NCBI RefSeq assembly: GCF_002288225.1
Contig: NZ_CP016777.1
Span: 496,001 to 560,000, forward strand
Direction of reading: 5' to 3'
Source of the DNA: Candidatus Planktophila dulcis
Lineage (GTDB): Bacteria; Actinomycetota; Actinomycetes; Nanopelagicales; Nanopelagicaceae
DNA: 64,000 nucleotides
Shown: in pieces, positions 1-8,963 of the stretch
How positions within the stretch are numbered: the stretch's first letter is position 1
Layout: every line of letters begins with the position of its first letter
Notes under the pieces: model-generated
Seen by the model: the letters and a program-made list of their open reading frames with translations, nothing else
What the model was told of the DNA's origin: nothing
The model's database searches: none
Translations under genes and position numbers: made by a program

Positions 1-254
<254 letters not shown>

Positions 255-264
255 CTTAGTTTGC

Positions 265-759
265 GTGACGCTGCTTCTCACCACTCTGGCAACACCCCTA
301 GGCAATCTCAATCTGATTGCCGATGAACACATTCTCCTTGGGGCAAATCTCTCAACACTCAAAGCGCTGAAAGAGAGTTTGAGCGCAGCTGATGCAATGC
401 GAGAGATTAAGTCTGTTTCTAAGATTCCTGTCATCACAGATCTGATTAACGATTACTTCGATGGAGATATCTCTGCCATTAATGCGATTCAGGTTCGCCA
501 GCCAGGTGCTCACTTTTCACAAGCTGCGTGGAAGGCGATGAAGAAGGTGAAGGCCGGTTCAGTGATTTCCTATGGTGAATTGGCAGAACGTGCGGGAAGT
601 CCTGCGGCAGTTCGAGCTGCGGGAAGTGCGTGCGCAAAGAATGCAATTGTTCTGGTCGTTCCATGCCATCGCATAGTTAAAACTGGTGGAGCGCTTGGAA
701 ATTATGCCTACGGTTTAAATAAGAAAGAGTGGCTACTTCACCACGAGGGCGCGCTTTAG
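265..759 (+). CDS. ogt: Methylated-DNA--protein-cysteine methyltransferase
   Basis: Suicide repair protein that moves the alkyl group from O6-alkylguanine to its own cysteine. The 164-residue frame starts at GTG 265, 10 bp after the aroG stop; a longer frame from TTG 211 would run through aroG and adds a non-family N-terminus, so it was rejected. The active site PCHR lies at residues 133-136 with Cys134 as acceptor, preceded by the helix-turn-helix region (SYGELAERAG) and Arg117 at the position of the DNA-intercalating arginine finger. The C-terminal GLNKKEWLLHHEG matches the family. Length is typical for bacterial Ogt. The 3' end overlaps convergent ltaE by 27 bp. Confidence 0.93.
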   Translation: MTLLLTTLATPLGNLNLIADEHILLGANLSTLKALKESLSAADAMREIKSVSKIPVITDLINDYFDGDISAINAIQVRQPGAHFSQAAWKAMKKVKAGSVISYGELAERAGSPAAVRAAGSACAKNAIVLVVPCHRIVKTGGALGNYAYGLNKKEWLLHHEGAL

Positions 760-1770
760 TATTTCAATAGATTGATCGCATTGCGCATCATCGAAATCAA
801 GATGGGTAACAAGGCGCGCATAGTGAGGACCAAGAGCGCTAATCCACAGCCCAGCATCCTTACAGCGCGCTGTTAACTCAGCTGCCGTGATCCCAATCTT
901 TGATAGTTCAAGGCCAACAATATTTGTGTGAACCTTAGAAGGATCAACGAGGGATGAGTCGATGGCGGCAAGTGCTGTGGCAATCTTCTTAGCCCGTGCA
1001 TGATCTTCAGCTAGGCGAGCAATGTTGTTATCGAGTGCATAGTGAGCAGCAGCTGCGATGATGCCGACTTGGCGCATTCCAGCCCCATAGCGCTTGCGCC
1101 AGATGCGAGCCTCGGCAACCCGTTCTTTCGTAGAGAGCATGACTGAACCAATCGGTGCACCGAGTCCCTTAGAAAGACAGACGCTAATAGTGTCGAAGTG
1201 CTTGCCATATTCAGCACATGAAACACCGGATGCCACATGGGCATTCCAGATGCGCGCACCATCGAGGTGCATCGCAATTCCACGAGCAAGGGCTGCTGAT
1301 GAAAGTTTTGCAATCTCATCAATCGGTTGCACAGTTCCGCCACCAAAGTTGTGAGTGTTCTCAACTGCAATTGCCTTAGTTGAAACTAAATATGGACCTG
1401 CATTTTCGTGGGCGATGGCGAGTGCATCATCTGCCTTCAATAGTCCATCAGTGGATGGCCATGTGCGGGTTGTGATGCCGCTAAAAGTTGCAGCAGCACC
1501 AAGTTCTGCGCGAACGATATGGCTACGAGTTTCAACAAGAAGTTCTTCACCAGGCTTTACCAGCGTGCGAATTGATAATTGATTGGCAAGGGATCCGGTA
1601 GGAGTGAAGAGGCCAGCTTGGTGGCCAAACATTGCAGCAACGCGTTCTTCAAGTGAGTTAACGGTGGGATCATCACCATAGACATCATCGCCAACTTCAG
1701 CAGATGCCATAGCAGCGCGCATGGCTTCACTTGGCTTTGTAACCGTGTCAGAGCGAAGATCGATTGCCAT
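733..1770 (-). CDS. ltaE: Low-specificity L-threonine aldolase
   Basis: PLP enzyme cleaving L-threonine or L-allo-threonine to glycine and acetaldehyde. The 345 residues begin with the family signature DLRSDTVT, and the Schiff-base lysine is Lys201 in SKGLGAPIGS; the PLP aspartate is in HLDGAR near 169-173. It is the last gene of a leftward group pknB-nfo-eamA-ltaE and starts only 3 bp after the eamA stop, so it is probably co-transcribed with the transporter, which could handle an amino acid or metabolite. Its 3' end overlaps ogt by 27 bp on the opposite strand, with no terminator visible between them. Confidence 0.95.
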   Translation of the reverse strand: MAIDLRSDTVTKPSEAMRAAMASAEVGDDVYGDDPTVNSLEERVAAMFGHQAGLFTPTGSLANQLSIRTLVKPGEELLVETRSHIVRAELGAAATFSGITTRTWPSTDGLLKADDALAIAHENAGPYLVSTKAIAVENTHNFGGGTVQPIDEIAKLSSAALARGIAMHLDGARIWNAHVASGVSCAEYGKHFDTISVCLSKGLGAPIGSVMLSTKERVAEARIWRKRYGAGMRQVGIIAAAAHYALDNNIARLAEDHARAKKIATALAAIDSSLVDPSKVHTNIVGLELSKIGITAAELTARCKDAGLWISALGPHYARLVTHLDFDDAQCDQSIEILKRALVVK

Positions 1771-1773
1771 GGC

Positions 1774-2634
1774 TTACTCCTCCTTGAGAACAATCATAAA
1801 CATGGCAGTTAACACCATCAGTCCACCAAGAGTAGCTTGCAGAGTTAAGCGTTCGCCACCAAAGATGATTGCAAAGAGCGCCGCAAAGACAACTTCCATA
1901 GTCAGAATGACCGCAACCTTCGTTGTGGTCATATGAGCCTGGGACCATGTCTGCACAACAAATGCGACTGCGGTGCAGATCACCGCTGTGAAGACCACAA
2001 CAGCCCACACTCCATAATCAGGAGGAGCTGAATACCCTTCAGGAATTGAGGCAAGACCAGAAAGGAGAGCGCACATAGCAAGCTGCACAATCGTCATCGC
2101 ATATACATCTCGACCTGATGACCATTTACCGAGTGCAATGATGTGAGCTGCAAAGAAGAAGGCGCTAGCGAGTACAAGCATCTCGCCAATTCCTACAGAA
2201 AACCCACGAATAGATAAGAGACCAAGCCCAATGGTTGCTATGAACACGCATCCCCAGATTAATTTTGTGAGGCGCTCTTTGAGGAAGAAATAGGCAAGTA
2301 GGGGAGTGAAAACTACATAGAGCCCGGTAACAAAACCTGTGATGGCAGCCCCTGTGCGGGCAAGTCCTAACGTTTGGAAGATATATCCAAGGCCTAAGAA
2401 AATTCCTGCTGATCCTGCGCGGATGATGAGATCACCATCTAACTTCATAAGGACTTGTGGCTTAAGAGCAACCATCACTATGACTGCGAGTGAGAATCGT
2501 GTGAAGAGAAAGTTGTTGACGCTCTGGCGCTCGATGGCATCTTTCATGACAACAAATGCCATTCCCCAAGCAGCAGAGACTGAGAGTAGGGCCCATGGGG
2601 CTAGACGAATTTTCAGTGCGTGTGAAGAACTCAT
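1774..2634 (-). CDS. EamA-family (DMT superfamily) transporter
   Basis: Integral membrane protein of 286 residues with about ten hydrophobic segments arranged as two EamA repeats; the Met-rich stretch near the first membrane span (WGMAFVVMKDAI) and the glycine-rich GFVTGLYVVF in the middle are typical of the drug/metabolite transporter superfamily. Members export amino acids, nucleobases or other small metabolites, and substrate cannot be read from sequence. The ATG overlaps the nfo stop by 4 bp (ATGA), indicating translational coupling, and ltaE follows directly. A link to threonine or glycine export is only suggested by that neighbour. Confidence 0.88.
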   Translation of the reverse strand: MSSSHALKIRLAPWALLSVSAAWGMAFVVMKDAIERQSVNNFLFTRFSLAVIVMVALKPQVLMKLDGDLIIRAGSAGIFLGLGYIFQTLGLARTGAAITGFVTGLYVVFTPLLAYFFLKERLTKLIWGCVFIATIGLGLLSIRGFSVGIGEMLVLASAFFFAAHIIALGKWSSGRDVYAMTIVQLAMCALLSGLASIPEGYSAPPDYGVWAVVVFTAVICTAVAFVVQTWSQAHMTTTKVAVILTMEVVFAALFAIIFGGERLTLQATLGGLMVLTAMFMIVLKEE

Positions 2635-3494
2635 CCACGCAACTTCTTTAAGAGAGCAATTTCCTCACCATGTTCAGGTTCCATGCCAGGAGTTTCAAGA
2701 ATGAGCGGCGCGTTGGCAACTGCTGGGTGCTTTAGGAGTTCAGCAAAGGGATCGACACCAATAAAGCCCTTACCAATATTTTGATGGCGATCTTTGAGGG
2801 CACCACACACATCCATCGAATCATTGGCGTGGATGAGTTGAATACGTTCGATGCCAGCGACTTGAACCAGAAGGTCGAGGGTCTCCTTCATTCCACCCTT
2901 CTTTGCAATGTCATGGCCTGCTGCAAAGACGTGACATGTATCAAGACAGATACCAACTTTGGGGTGGTATTCCAGTGCTTTGAGATAGTTCTCTAAATCT
3001 TCAAGTCGCTTGACCAGTGATTGACCTTGGCCTGCTGTTGGCTCTAAGAGTAGATAGGGCGCATCATCATCGAGTGCCTCAAGGATTGGCATGACACCTT
3101 TTTTGATCTGCTTCCATGCATTATCAACGTTGTCCTCTTTAACTGCAGAGCCTGTGTGAACTACAACTCCGAGTGCGCCAATTTCTTGTCCGCGCTTTAA
3201 GGAATAGGCAGTTGATGCCAATGAATTTACATAGGTCTCATGCGTAGGTGAGCCTAAGTTGATAAGAAATGGTGCGTGGACATAAGTTTCAATATCGAGC
3301 GCTTGAGCCTTTTCACGAAATATTGCATCTGCTTCATGGTTGGTCTCAGGCATTGCCCAACCACGGGGGTTAGATGTGAAGACTTGAATCGCTTCAGCTT
3401 GAGTCAGCTCTGCATATGCAATGGAGCGCTTAGCCATTCCTCCAGATGTTGGAGTGTGAGCACCGATTCGTGGTTTCTTGATGGCCTTAGACAT
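2631..3494 (-). CDS. nfo: Deoxyribonuclease IV (AP endonuclease)
   Basis: Zinc-dependent endonuclease IV that cuts the backbone 5' of abasic sites in base excision repair. The 287-residue TIM barrel shows the expected metal ligands in order: His in YVHAPFLINLGS, His in VVVHTGS, Glu in LLLEPTAGQG, Asp and two His in GICLDTCHVFAAGHD, His in LIHANDS, Asp and His in DRHQNIGKG, and Glu in LILETPG. Length matches the E. coli enzyme (about 285). It starts 4 bp after the pknB stop and overlaps eamA by 4 bp, so it is inside an operon headed by the kinase. Confidence 0.96.
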   Translation of the reverse strand: MSKAIKKPRIGAHTPTSGGMAKRSIAYAELTQAEAIQVFTSNPRGWAMPETNHEADAIFREKAQALDIETYVHAPFLINLGSPTHETYVNSLASTAYSLKRGQEIGALGVVVHTGSAVKEDNVDNAWKQIKKGVMPILEALDDDAPYLLLEPTAGQGQSLVKRLEDLENYLKALEYHPKVGICLDTCHVFAAGHDIAKKGGMKETLDLLVQVAGIERIQLIHANDSMDVCGALKDRHQNIGKGFIGVDPFAELLKHPAVANAPLILETPGMEPEHGEEIALLKKLRG

Positions 3495-3498
3495 TTGC

Positions 3499-5400
3499 CT
3501 ACCCTACTGTGATGGTCACAGTACTGCCACGTTTAACCTTGCTTCCGACCTTTGGTGAAACGTTTGTCACCTTCTTGACGGTCTTCTTTCCAATTTTCTT
3601 CACAACAACTTTGAGATCGAGATCTTTCAGGGCTGCAACTGCCTTAGCTTCATCGATGGAGAAGAGATTAGGAACAAATGCGAATCCGGAGCCCTTAGAG
3701 ATAATCAAATAAATCTTTGAACCCTTATCTGCAGTTGGGGCTCCTAATGGTTTCTGCGCAATGACTTCACCTGCAAGGAGAGTCTCGCTATATGCATAGG
3801 TTGATGTCACTACAAATCCCGCAGCTTGCAGTTCATTCAAGGCTTGATCAGAGCTCTTGCCAATATAGGAAGTGACTGCAACTTGCTCAATGCCCTTTGA
3901 AACGCGGATAAGAATGGATGCGCTGCGCTTGACCTTCTCACCTGATGGTGGGTTGGAGTCAATGACATAACCTTTAGGAACACTTGTGCTGAATTCTTCA
4001 GCAAGAGGCTGGATAGTCAGCGGTAACTTTGCAAGGACGTTCGTTGCCGCCTCTGGTGTCAGACCTGCAAGAGGTGGAATCGTAAATCGCTCCGGTCCTT
4101 TGGAGACTATTAGTTTGACGGTGCCACCTTGATCAATACGACCGCCACCTTCAGGAATAGATTGAATGACGCGACCTTCAGCAATCTCTTCGCTAAATTG
4201 TTTCTCAACGACAAGAGATGCAAGACCAAGGGGATCTAGTGCTGCTCCTGCCTCAAGCTGTGTTGCACCCACAGTTGATGGAACAACTACGCGAGAGCCA
4301 GGACCGACCAGTACATACCAACCGACTATTCCCACAACAACGGCCATAACGAGTGCAATCTTGCGATTGCGACGAACGCGCTTGCTTGCCTTCTTGCGCT
4401 TTTTAATCTCTTGCGTGGTCTCACGCGGGGCAGGGATTGCAGGAATTGCTTGCGTCATCTCTTTGACCTTTGCGCGTAGTGATTTACGGGAAACCTTAGG
4501 GCGCATAGGTTCGATAGGAATATCGAGCTCAAGGCTGAGTTGATTCTCTTTGGGATTAAGTAGTTGGCTGATGCGTGAGAGCTCTTCATAGAAGATGCTG
4601 GCATCGCGTGGTCGCTCATCTGGGTCGGCACTGGTTGCGCGATAGATCAGATCATCGAGTTGCTCTGGAACACCTGAGATTAGTGAGCTGATTTTTGGCA
4701 CGCGATTATTGACATGCATATAGGCGATTTGAATCGGTTGATCGCCTTCAAATGGTTTCTTGCCTGTGAAGATTTCAAAGGCGGTAATGCCCAGTGAGTA
4801 GTTATCGCTACGAGAATCTGCAACACCACGCTGAACTTGCTCAGGGGAGAGGTAGGAAACGCTACCGAGAATGACGCTTGATTCAGCAGTCATGGTGCCA
4901 CCGAGGAGAGGGCCTTTTGCTAGCCCAAAGTCTGCAATCTTGATGCGACCTTCTTTGGAGATCAAGATGTTCTCTGGCTTAATATCACGATGAACAATTC
5001 CAATTTTATGTGCTGCAGAGAGTGCGCTTAAGACTGGCAATAGGAATTTGATTCCATCTGCAATAGAGAGCTTGCCTTGTTCATTGAGGTATTCACGAAG
5101 GGTGTGACCTTCAATCATCTCCATCACAAGGAAGATGGCAGGGCTTCCATTCTGGTTCCACCCTTGGTCCTGCACAGCAACGATATTGGGATGTGAAAGT
5201 GCTGCTGCAGCTTTTGCTTCGCGGATAAAGCGTTCAACAAATTGTTCATCTTGTGCCAAGTGCGAGTGCATGATCTTGACTGCAACTTTGCGATCAAGGC
5301 GCGTATCTACTGCTTCATAGATACTTGCCATTCCACCTGTGGCCATCTGGCGGATGAGTTGGTAGCGCCCATCAATGAGCTCGCCGGTCAGGTCAGACAT
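3499..5400 (-). CDS. pknB: PASTA-domain Ser/Thr protein kinase (PknB/PknL type)
   Basis: Membrane kinase that senses muropeptides or lipid II and phosphorylates cell-wall and division proteins. Residues 1-275 are a Hanks-type kinase: glycine-rich loop at 19-27, Lys42, catalytic HRD 137-139, DFG 157-159 and APE-like SPE. A basic juxtamembrane stretch near 305-347 precedes one membrane span (about 348-365), and four PASTA repeats fill 370-633 outside the cell. The position near class II DAHP synthase and the prenyl synthase matches mycobacterial pknL, although PknL is generally described without PASTA repeats, so the name is by family. TAGAAT lies 7 nt before the ATG, so it likely has its own leaderless promoter. 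Confidence 0.95.
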   Translation of the reverse strand: MSDLTGELIDGRYQLIRQMATGGMASIYEAVDTRLDRKVAVKIMHSHLAQDEQFVERFIREAKAAAALSHPNIVAVQDQGWNQNGSPAIFLVMEMIEGHTLREYLNEQGKLSIADGIKFLLPVLSALSAAHKIGIVHRDIKPENILISKEGRIKIADFGLAKGPLLGGTMTAESSVILGSVSYLSPEQVQRGVADSRSDNYSLGITAFEIFTGKKPFEGDQPIQIAYMHVNNRVPKISSLISGVPEQLDDLIYRATSADPDERPRDASIFYEELSRISQLLNPKENQLSLELDIPIEPMRPKVSRKSLRAKVKEMTQAIPAIPAPRETTQEIKKRKKASKRVRRNRKIALVMAVVVGIVGWYVLVGPGSRVVVPSTVGATQLEAGAALDPLGLASLVVEKQFSEEIAEGRVIQSIPEGGGRIDQGGTVKLIVSKGPERFTIPPLAGLTPEAATNVLAKLPLTIQPLAEEFSTSVPKGYVIDSNPPSGEKVKRSASILIRVSKGIEQVAVTSYIGKSSDQALNELQAAGFVVTSTYAYSETLLAGEVIAQKPLGAPTADKGSKIYLIISKGSGFAFVPNLFSIDEAKAVAALKDLDLKVVVKKIGKKTVKKVTNVSPKVGSKVKRGSTVTITVG

Positions 5401-5407
5401 ATCCCGA

Positions 5408-5413
5408 ATTCTA
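5408..5413 (-). promoter_or_regulatory. -10 box of pknB, fused to an upstream stop codon
   Basis: On the minus strand TAGAAT is separated by 7 nt from the pknB ATG. Its first three bases are the stop codon of the P-loop kinase gene. This fits a leaderless promoter for the pknB-nfo-eamA-ltaE operon. Confidence 0.55.
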
Positions 5414-5947
5414 GGTAGTCAGTACGAAATCAGCAGCGTTCTGCGTGCCTTCACCTGCAAAGTGTTGCTCCTGTGTGGCAAGCCACTTTCTCATCTGACT
5501 CTCAATCTCTTTTCCATCGCGCGCTAGAACCCTTGCTAGTCCTTCACTTTCATCGATATCAATCCAGATAAGAGCCGAGAGAGAATCACGAATAGCCATC
5601 TGCCCGCTGCCTACACCTTCGAGAATGAGAAGTTCTGACTTTTCTATCTCAGCAACGGGTGAGAATGCACCTGCCTGCCAGTTGTATGTGGAAAGTGAAA
5701 TAGCAGCAGATTTCTTATGTGCTGCAACGAGATGAGTGAGCACATCAGTGAGTTGATCCGTGAGTGCGTTATCCCAACCATCGTAGAGATCATCCATATG
5801 AATTTCAGTGATGGAATATCTCTGGGCAAGTGCAAGCTTGATGTCGTGGGCCAGCGTTGTCTTTCCAGCACCTGCCGGCCCATCGATTGCAATAATGGGT
5901 TGGGTAGCGTCTTTACAGAGATCTAAGAGCGCGCTTATGAGTTCCAT
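5411..5947 (-). CDS. Uridine-kinase-like P-loop kinase, possible vitamin-trapping kinase
   Basis: A 178-residue P-loop kinase of the uridine/phosphoribulokinase-like group. Walker A GPAGAGKTT is at 23-31, an acidic substrate region HMDDLYDGWD at 50-59, a hydrophobic strand ending in LEGVGSG near 109-115, and an arginine-containing lid in the C-terminal third. The start was set at ATG 5947 because GGAG lies 8 nt upstream; the longer frame from 6049 lies inside the preceding gene. It overlaps that transporter gene by 35 bp and shares its TPP riboswitch, so the substrate may be thiamine or a precursor; that is inference. Family members also phosphorylate nucleosides or pantothenate. Confidence 0.8.
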   Translation of the reverse strand: MELISALLDLCKDATQPIIAIDGPAGAGKTTLAHDIKLALAQRYSITEIHMDDLYDGWDNALTDQLTDVLTHLVAAHKKSAAISLSTYNWQAGAFSPVAEIEKSELLILEGVGSGQMAIRDSLSALIWIDIDESEGLARVLARDGKEIESQMRKWLATQEQHFAGEGTQNAADFVLTT

Positions 5948-6503
5948 ACCAGCGACTCCATCCCAATGCTGCCATTGCAGTAAATGCCACATAGAGCAGC
6001 GTTGTAAAGAGTAGACCCTGTGATGCATAGAGAGCGACGTATCCGGCATCTACTACCAACCACATTGGCCAGCTGTCGTACTTCTCATAGACCATCAGAA
6101 TTTGAGCAGCGAGTGAACCAAAGAAGAGGATTGCATCGATATAGGTAGATGCAGCGCCCAGTGATTTAAGAACGGGGCCGAGGACAAGAGTTGCAAGAAT
6201 GATTGCTGCAATTGTGTAGAGACGGTACCTATTTCTAAATGGGCCAGGCTTTGCACCCGTTGGCTCCCATCCATACCAACCGGCAACTGCTGCTGCGATA
6301 AATACGAGTTGAAGAGCAGCACTTGCATAGAGCTTGTATTGCAAGAAGAAGATGCCATAGAGGATTGCACTTAGCGCCCACCAAGGCCATGTGATGCGCT
6401 TTGCTGTGATGCCCAGTGCAACACCTACGAAGGAAACAACAGATGCAATAAATTCAAGATAGGAAACTTCATAACCCCATGCTGTAAAGAAAGTGGAAAA
6501 CAC
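5913..6503 (-). CDS. pnuT: PnuC-family vitamin transporter, probably PnuT (thiamine)
   Basis: Membrane protein of 196 residues with about seven hydrophobic segments and family blocks WPWWALSAILYG and GWYGW, the second aromatic block ending the core of PnuC proteins. PnuC imports nicotinamide riboside by facilitated diffusion, with trapping by phosphorylation; PnuT homologues carry thiamine. The TPP riboswitch immediately upstream argues for thiamine. The GTG start at 6503 has a GAGG ribosome site 6 nt away that lies inside the riboswitch core, so ligand binding should block translation directly. The kinase gene downstream overlaps by 35 bp. Substrate assignment rests on the riboswitch, not on diagnostic residues. 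Confidence 0.85.
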   Translation of the reverse strand: MFSTFFTAWGYEVSYLEFIASVVSFVGVALGITAKRITWPWWALSAILYGIFFLQYKLYASAALQLVFIAAAVAGWYGWEPTGAKPGPFRNRYRLYTIAAIILATLVLGPVLKSLGAASTYIDAILFFGSLAAQILMVYEKYDSWPMWLVVDAGYVALYASQGLLFTTLLYVAFTAMAALGWSRWYGTHKRALRSL

Positions 6504-6507
6504 TTAG

Positions 6508-6592
6508 ATCCTCATTTCTAGATCCGCATTACCGGACCAGTCAGACGGTCGACTTCGATGAAGTCCTCTCAGCCACTGTGGCTCCCGTTAGG
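6508..6592 (-). promoter_or_regulatory. TPP (thi-box) riboswitch
   Basis: Read on the minus strand the leader holds ACGG pairing with CCGT (P2), a GCCAC/GTGGC hairpin (P3) followed by the invariant CTGAGA, an extra GACTTC/GAAGTC hairpin (P3a), then CTGA and the P4/P5 arm TGGTCCGGTAATGCGG with helices CTGG/CTAG and TCCG/CGGA. These are the conserved blocks of the thiamine pyrophosphate aptamer. The 3' block ATGAGGA contains the GAGG ribosome site of the pnu gene, so there is no separate expression platform. The P1 helix is weak. The leader fills the gap between crtB and the pnu gene. Confidence 0.9.
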
Positions 6593-6596
6593 TAGA

Positions 6597-6602
6597 ACTT
6601 TA
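6597..6602 (-). promoter_or_regulatory. -10 box of the pnuT transcript, fused to the crtB stop
   Basis: TAAAGT on the minus strand begins with the TAA stop codon of crtB. A start 6-7 nt downstream would place the RNA 5' end at about 6590, exactly before the riboswitch. No good -35 was found. Confidence 0.5.
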
Positions 6603-7478
6603 TCCAATACGCGCAGCAATTGCCTGTATGTAGGCAGCTCCTGCAACACGTGCGCGGCGAGCAGTAGAAGTCTTTGCTCGCTTAGTGAAGATGTCATATC
6701 CAATAGCTTCGACTTCATCGACGATTCCGCAATAGAGCTCACTGGCAGCACGAATACATGGACGTGATTGCTTATCGAGGTATGCGATACCGATATCTGC
6801 TTCGCGTTGCAATTGGCGCACTCGTGCGATTTGGAACTTGAGAGCGGCAACGATTTCAGGGGTCAATACACGACGCTCGAGCATTGCTCGGTCGACGCCG
6901 AATTGTGCAAGCTCTTGTAGCGGCAAGTAGACACGACCACGATCGAGATCTTCACCAACATCGCGGATGAAGTTTGCGAGTTGAAATGCAATACCGAGTT
7001 TCTTAGCTGCCTCATATGCGCGCTCATCTGAATATCCAAGGATGGGAACCATCTCAAGGCCGATAACGGCGGCAGAGCCATAGACATATTCAAGGAGATC
7101 TTCATATCTCTGATATTCGGTGACAGTTAAGTCCATCTCCATAGAGTGCAAGAAATCAACGAAGTGCTGGTGGGGGATATCGAATGTGTGAGCGGTATCA
7201 ACAAGTGCGCGACCAATATGATCTGTGCTTGTTCCTGCTTTGAGATCGGCAAGAACACCGCTGCTCCAAGAACGCAGAGCATCAGCCTTCTCTGTTGGTG
7301 AGAGAGTGGAGGCTAAATCATCAACGATCTCATCGGCATAGCGAGCAAATCCATAGAGTGCGTGAACATAGGGACGCTTATTCTTTGGAAGAAGCAGAGT
7401 TGCTAAGTAGTAGGTCTTGCCATGCAAGGAGTTAAGTCGTTTGCACTCTTCATACGATGCTGCAAGTGCTGCATCCAT
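6600..7478 (-). CDS. crtB: Phytoene synthase
   Basis: Condenses two geranylgeranyl diphosphates head to head to phytoene, the first committed C40 carotenoid step. The 292-residue squalene/phytoene synthase fold shows both Mg-binding aspartate motifs, DEIVDD near residues 48-53 and NFIRDVGEDLDRGRVYLP near 168-185. The ATG abuts the crtI stop with no spacer, so crtE-crtI-crtB is one leftward operon and this is its last gene. Its stop codon TAA is reused in the -10 box of the next transcript. Confidence 0.97.
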   Translation of the reverse strand: MDAALAASYEECKRLNSLHGKTYYLATLLLPKNKRPYVHALYGFARYADEIVDDLASTLSPTEKADALRSWSSGVLADLKAGTSTDHIGRALVDTAHTFDIPHQHFVDFLHSMEMDLTVTEYQRYEDLLEYVYGSAAVIGLEMVPILGYSDERAYEAAKKLGIAFQLANFIRDVGEDLDRGRVYLPLQELAQFGVDRAMLERRVLTPEIVAALKFQIARVRQLQREADIGIAYLDKQSRPCIRAASELYCGIVDEVEAIGYDIFTKRAKTSTARRARVAGAAYIQAIAARIG

Positions 7479-8963
7479 CTACTTAACCGGACCCACAATG
7501 CGTTCTGCTGCAAGGCGACCTGAGATAAGAACCATGGGAACGCCAACTCCAGGTTGAGTTCCACTGCCTGCAAAGACAACGTTTTCAAATCCTGCAGCCA
7601 TATTGCGTGGTCTAAAGGGACCTGTCTGGAAGAAGGTGTGTGCGCTAGCAAATGGTGCACCGCGCTCCATTCCTTGTGCTTGCCAATCAAGGGGAGTCGT
7701 CATCACTTCAGTCTCAATGGAATCACCAAAGCCTGTATATCCGCGATCTTCGAGAGTTTTAATCATGTGATCGCGATAAGGCTTGGCCTGCTTAGTCCAA
7801 TCGATATCTGCATCCAAGTTCGGTGTTGGATACAAGATGTAGTAGGACTGCTTTCCTGCAGGTGCAAGGGAGGCATCATCGTGAGTTGGAACTGTGACGA
7901 GTACTGATGGATCTGTCATCAAAGTCTTCTTCTTGATCAGTTCATCAAAGACGCCATCCCATGACTCTCCGAAGTGAATATTGTGGTGAGCGATATGGTC
8001 ATACTTCTTGGAAGATCCCACAAGAAGAGTTGCACATGATGGTGAGTAGTTAAGGCGCTTGATATTAAGGGGTGTCTTACCTAGCAAATCACGCCATACA
8101 ACTGGCAGATCTGGGTTCATCACAACAACGTCACATTCAATGCGCTCACCTGTGTCAGTCAGAACTGCCTTGACGCGTCCGTTCTGCTTATCAAGGGAAG
8201 TCACAGTGGTGTCGTATTTAAATTCAACGCCATGCTTTTGCGCAGCAGCAGCTAACGCTCGAGGAACTGCATGCATTCCACCCTTAGGGAAGAAGACGCC
8301 GTTGACCGAATCCATATAGGCAATGACTGCATAGATTGCTAGCGCTTGCTGTGGGCTCACACCTGCATACATTGCTTGGAATGAGTAGACCTTTTGAAGG
8401 CGTGGATCTTTCAGGTATTGATTGACCTTTGGCTGCAAGTGTCTAAAGCCACCGAGTGCGATGAGGCGAGCCAAGTTAGGAGTTACAAGGTTCAGTGGTG
8501 AGTCGATGTTCTTATCAATGAAGTCCTTCATCTCATACTTATAAAGTTTGGTAACAAATTCCACATACTTGCGATAGCCCATCGCCTCTTCTGCAGAGAC
8601 GTGAGTGCGAATTTCTTCTTCCATCTGCGCAGTATTTGCATGGACATCAATCTGTGAACCATCGGCATAGAAGGCGCGATAGAGAGGTGTAAGAGGCATC
8701 AGATCAAGCCAATCCTTCATATCTTCACCGACGCATGAGAATGCATCTTGAATCAGTGATGGCATTGTCAGAACTGATGGGCCAGTATCGAATGAGTAGC
8801 CATCTTTCTTCAGAAGTCCATTGCGACCACCAGGAACTGATTCACGTTCAACCACGGTGACTTTGCGACCAGCACCTGCAAGGCGAAGTGCTGCACTGAG
8901 GCCACCGAGTCCTGCGCCTACTACGACGACGTGATCTGTGGGTCCCTTAACTGTTCTTGTCAT
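7479..8963 (-). CDS. crtI: Phytoene desaturase
   Basis: FAD-dependent desaturase converting phytoene toward lycopene through repeated dehydrogenation. The 494 residues start with the dinucleotide-binding fold (VVVVGAGLGGLSAA, about 12-25, then the ERESVPGGRNG strand-turn) and end with the family C-terminal FAD block around GVGVPMVLISGRLAAERI. It overlaps the crtE stop by 1 bp and abuts crtB. The number of desaturation steps cannot be read from sequence; four steps to lycopene is the usual bacterial outcome. Confidence 0.96.
   Translation of the reverse strand: MTRTVKGPTDHVVVVGAGLGGLSAALRLAGAGRKVTVVERESVPGGRNGLLKKDGYSFDTGPSVLTMPSLIQDAFSCVGEDMKDWLDLMPLTPLYRAFYADGSQIDVHANTAQMEEEIRTHVSAEEAMGYRKYVEFVTKLYKYEMKDFIDKNIDSPLNLVTPNLARLIALGGFRHLQPKVNQYLKDPRLQKVYSFQAMYAGVSPQQALAIYAVIAYMDSVNGVFFPKGGMHAVPRALAAAAQKHGVEFKYDTTVTSLDKQNGRVKAVLTDTGERIECDVVVMNPDLPVVWRDLLGKTPLNIKRLNYSPSCATLLVGSSKKYDHIAHHNIHFGESWDGVFDELIKKKTLMTDPSVLVTVPTHDDASLAPAGKQSYYILYPTPNLDADIDWTKQAKPYRDHMIKTLEDRGYTGFGDSIETEVMTTPLDWQAQGMERGAPFASAHTFFQTGPFRPRNMAAGFENVVFAGSGTQPGVGVPMVLISGRLAAERIVGPVK

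Noticed and set aside
5948-6049. N-terminal extension of the P-loop kinase by 34 residues
   Set aside because: The extension lies inside the pnu gene, is unlike the family, and a GGAG ribosome site supports ATG 5947.
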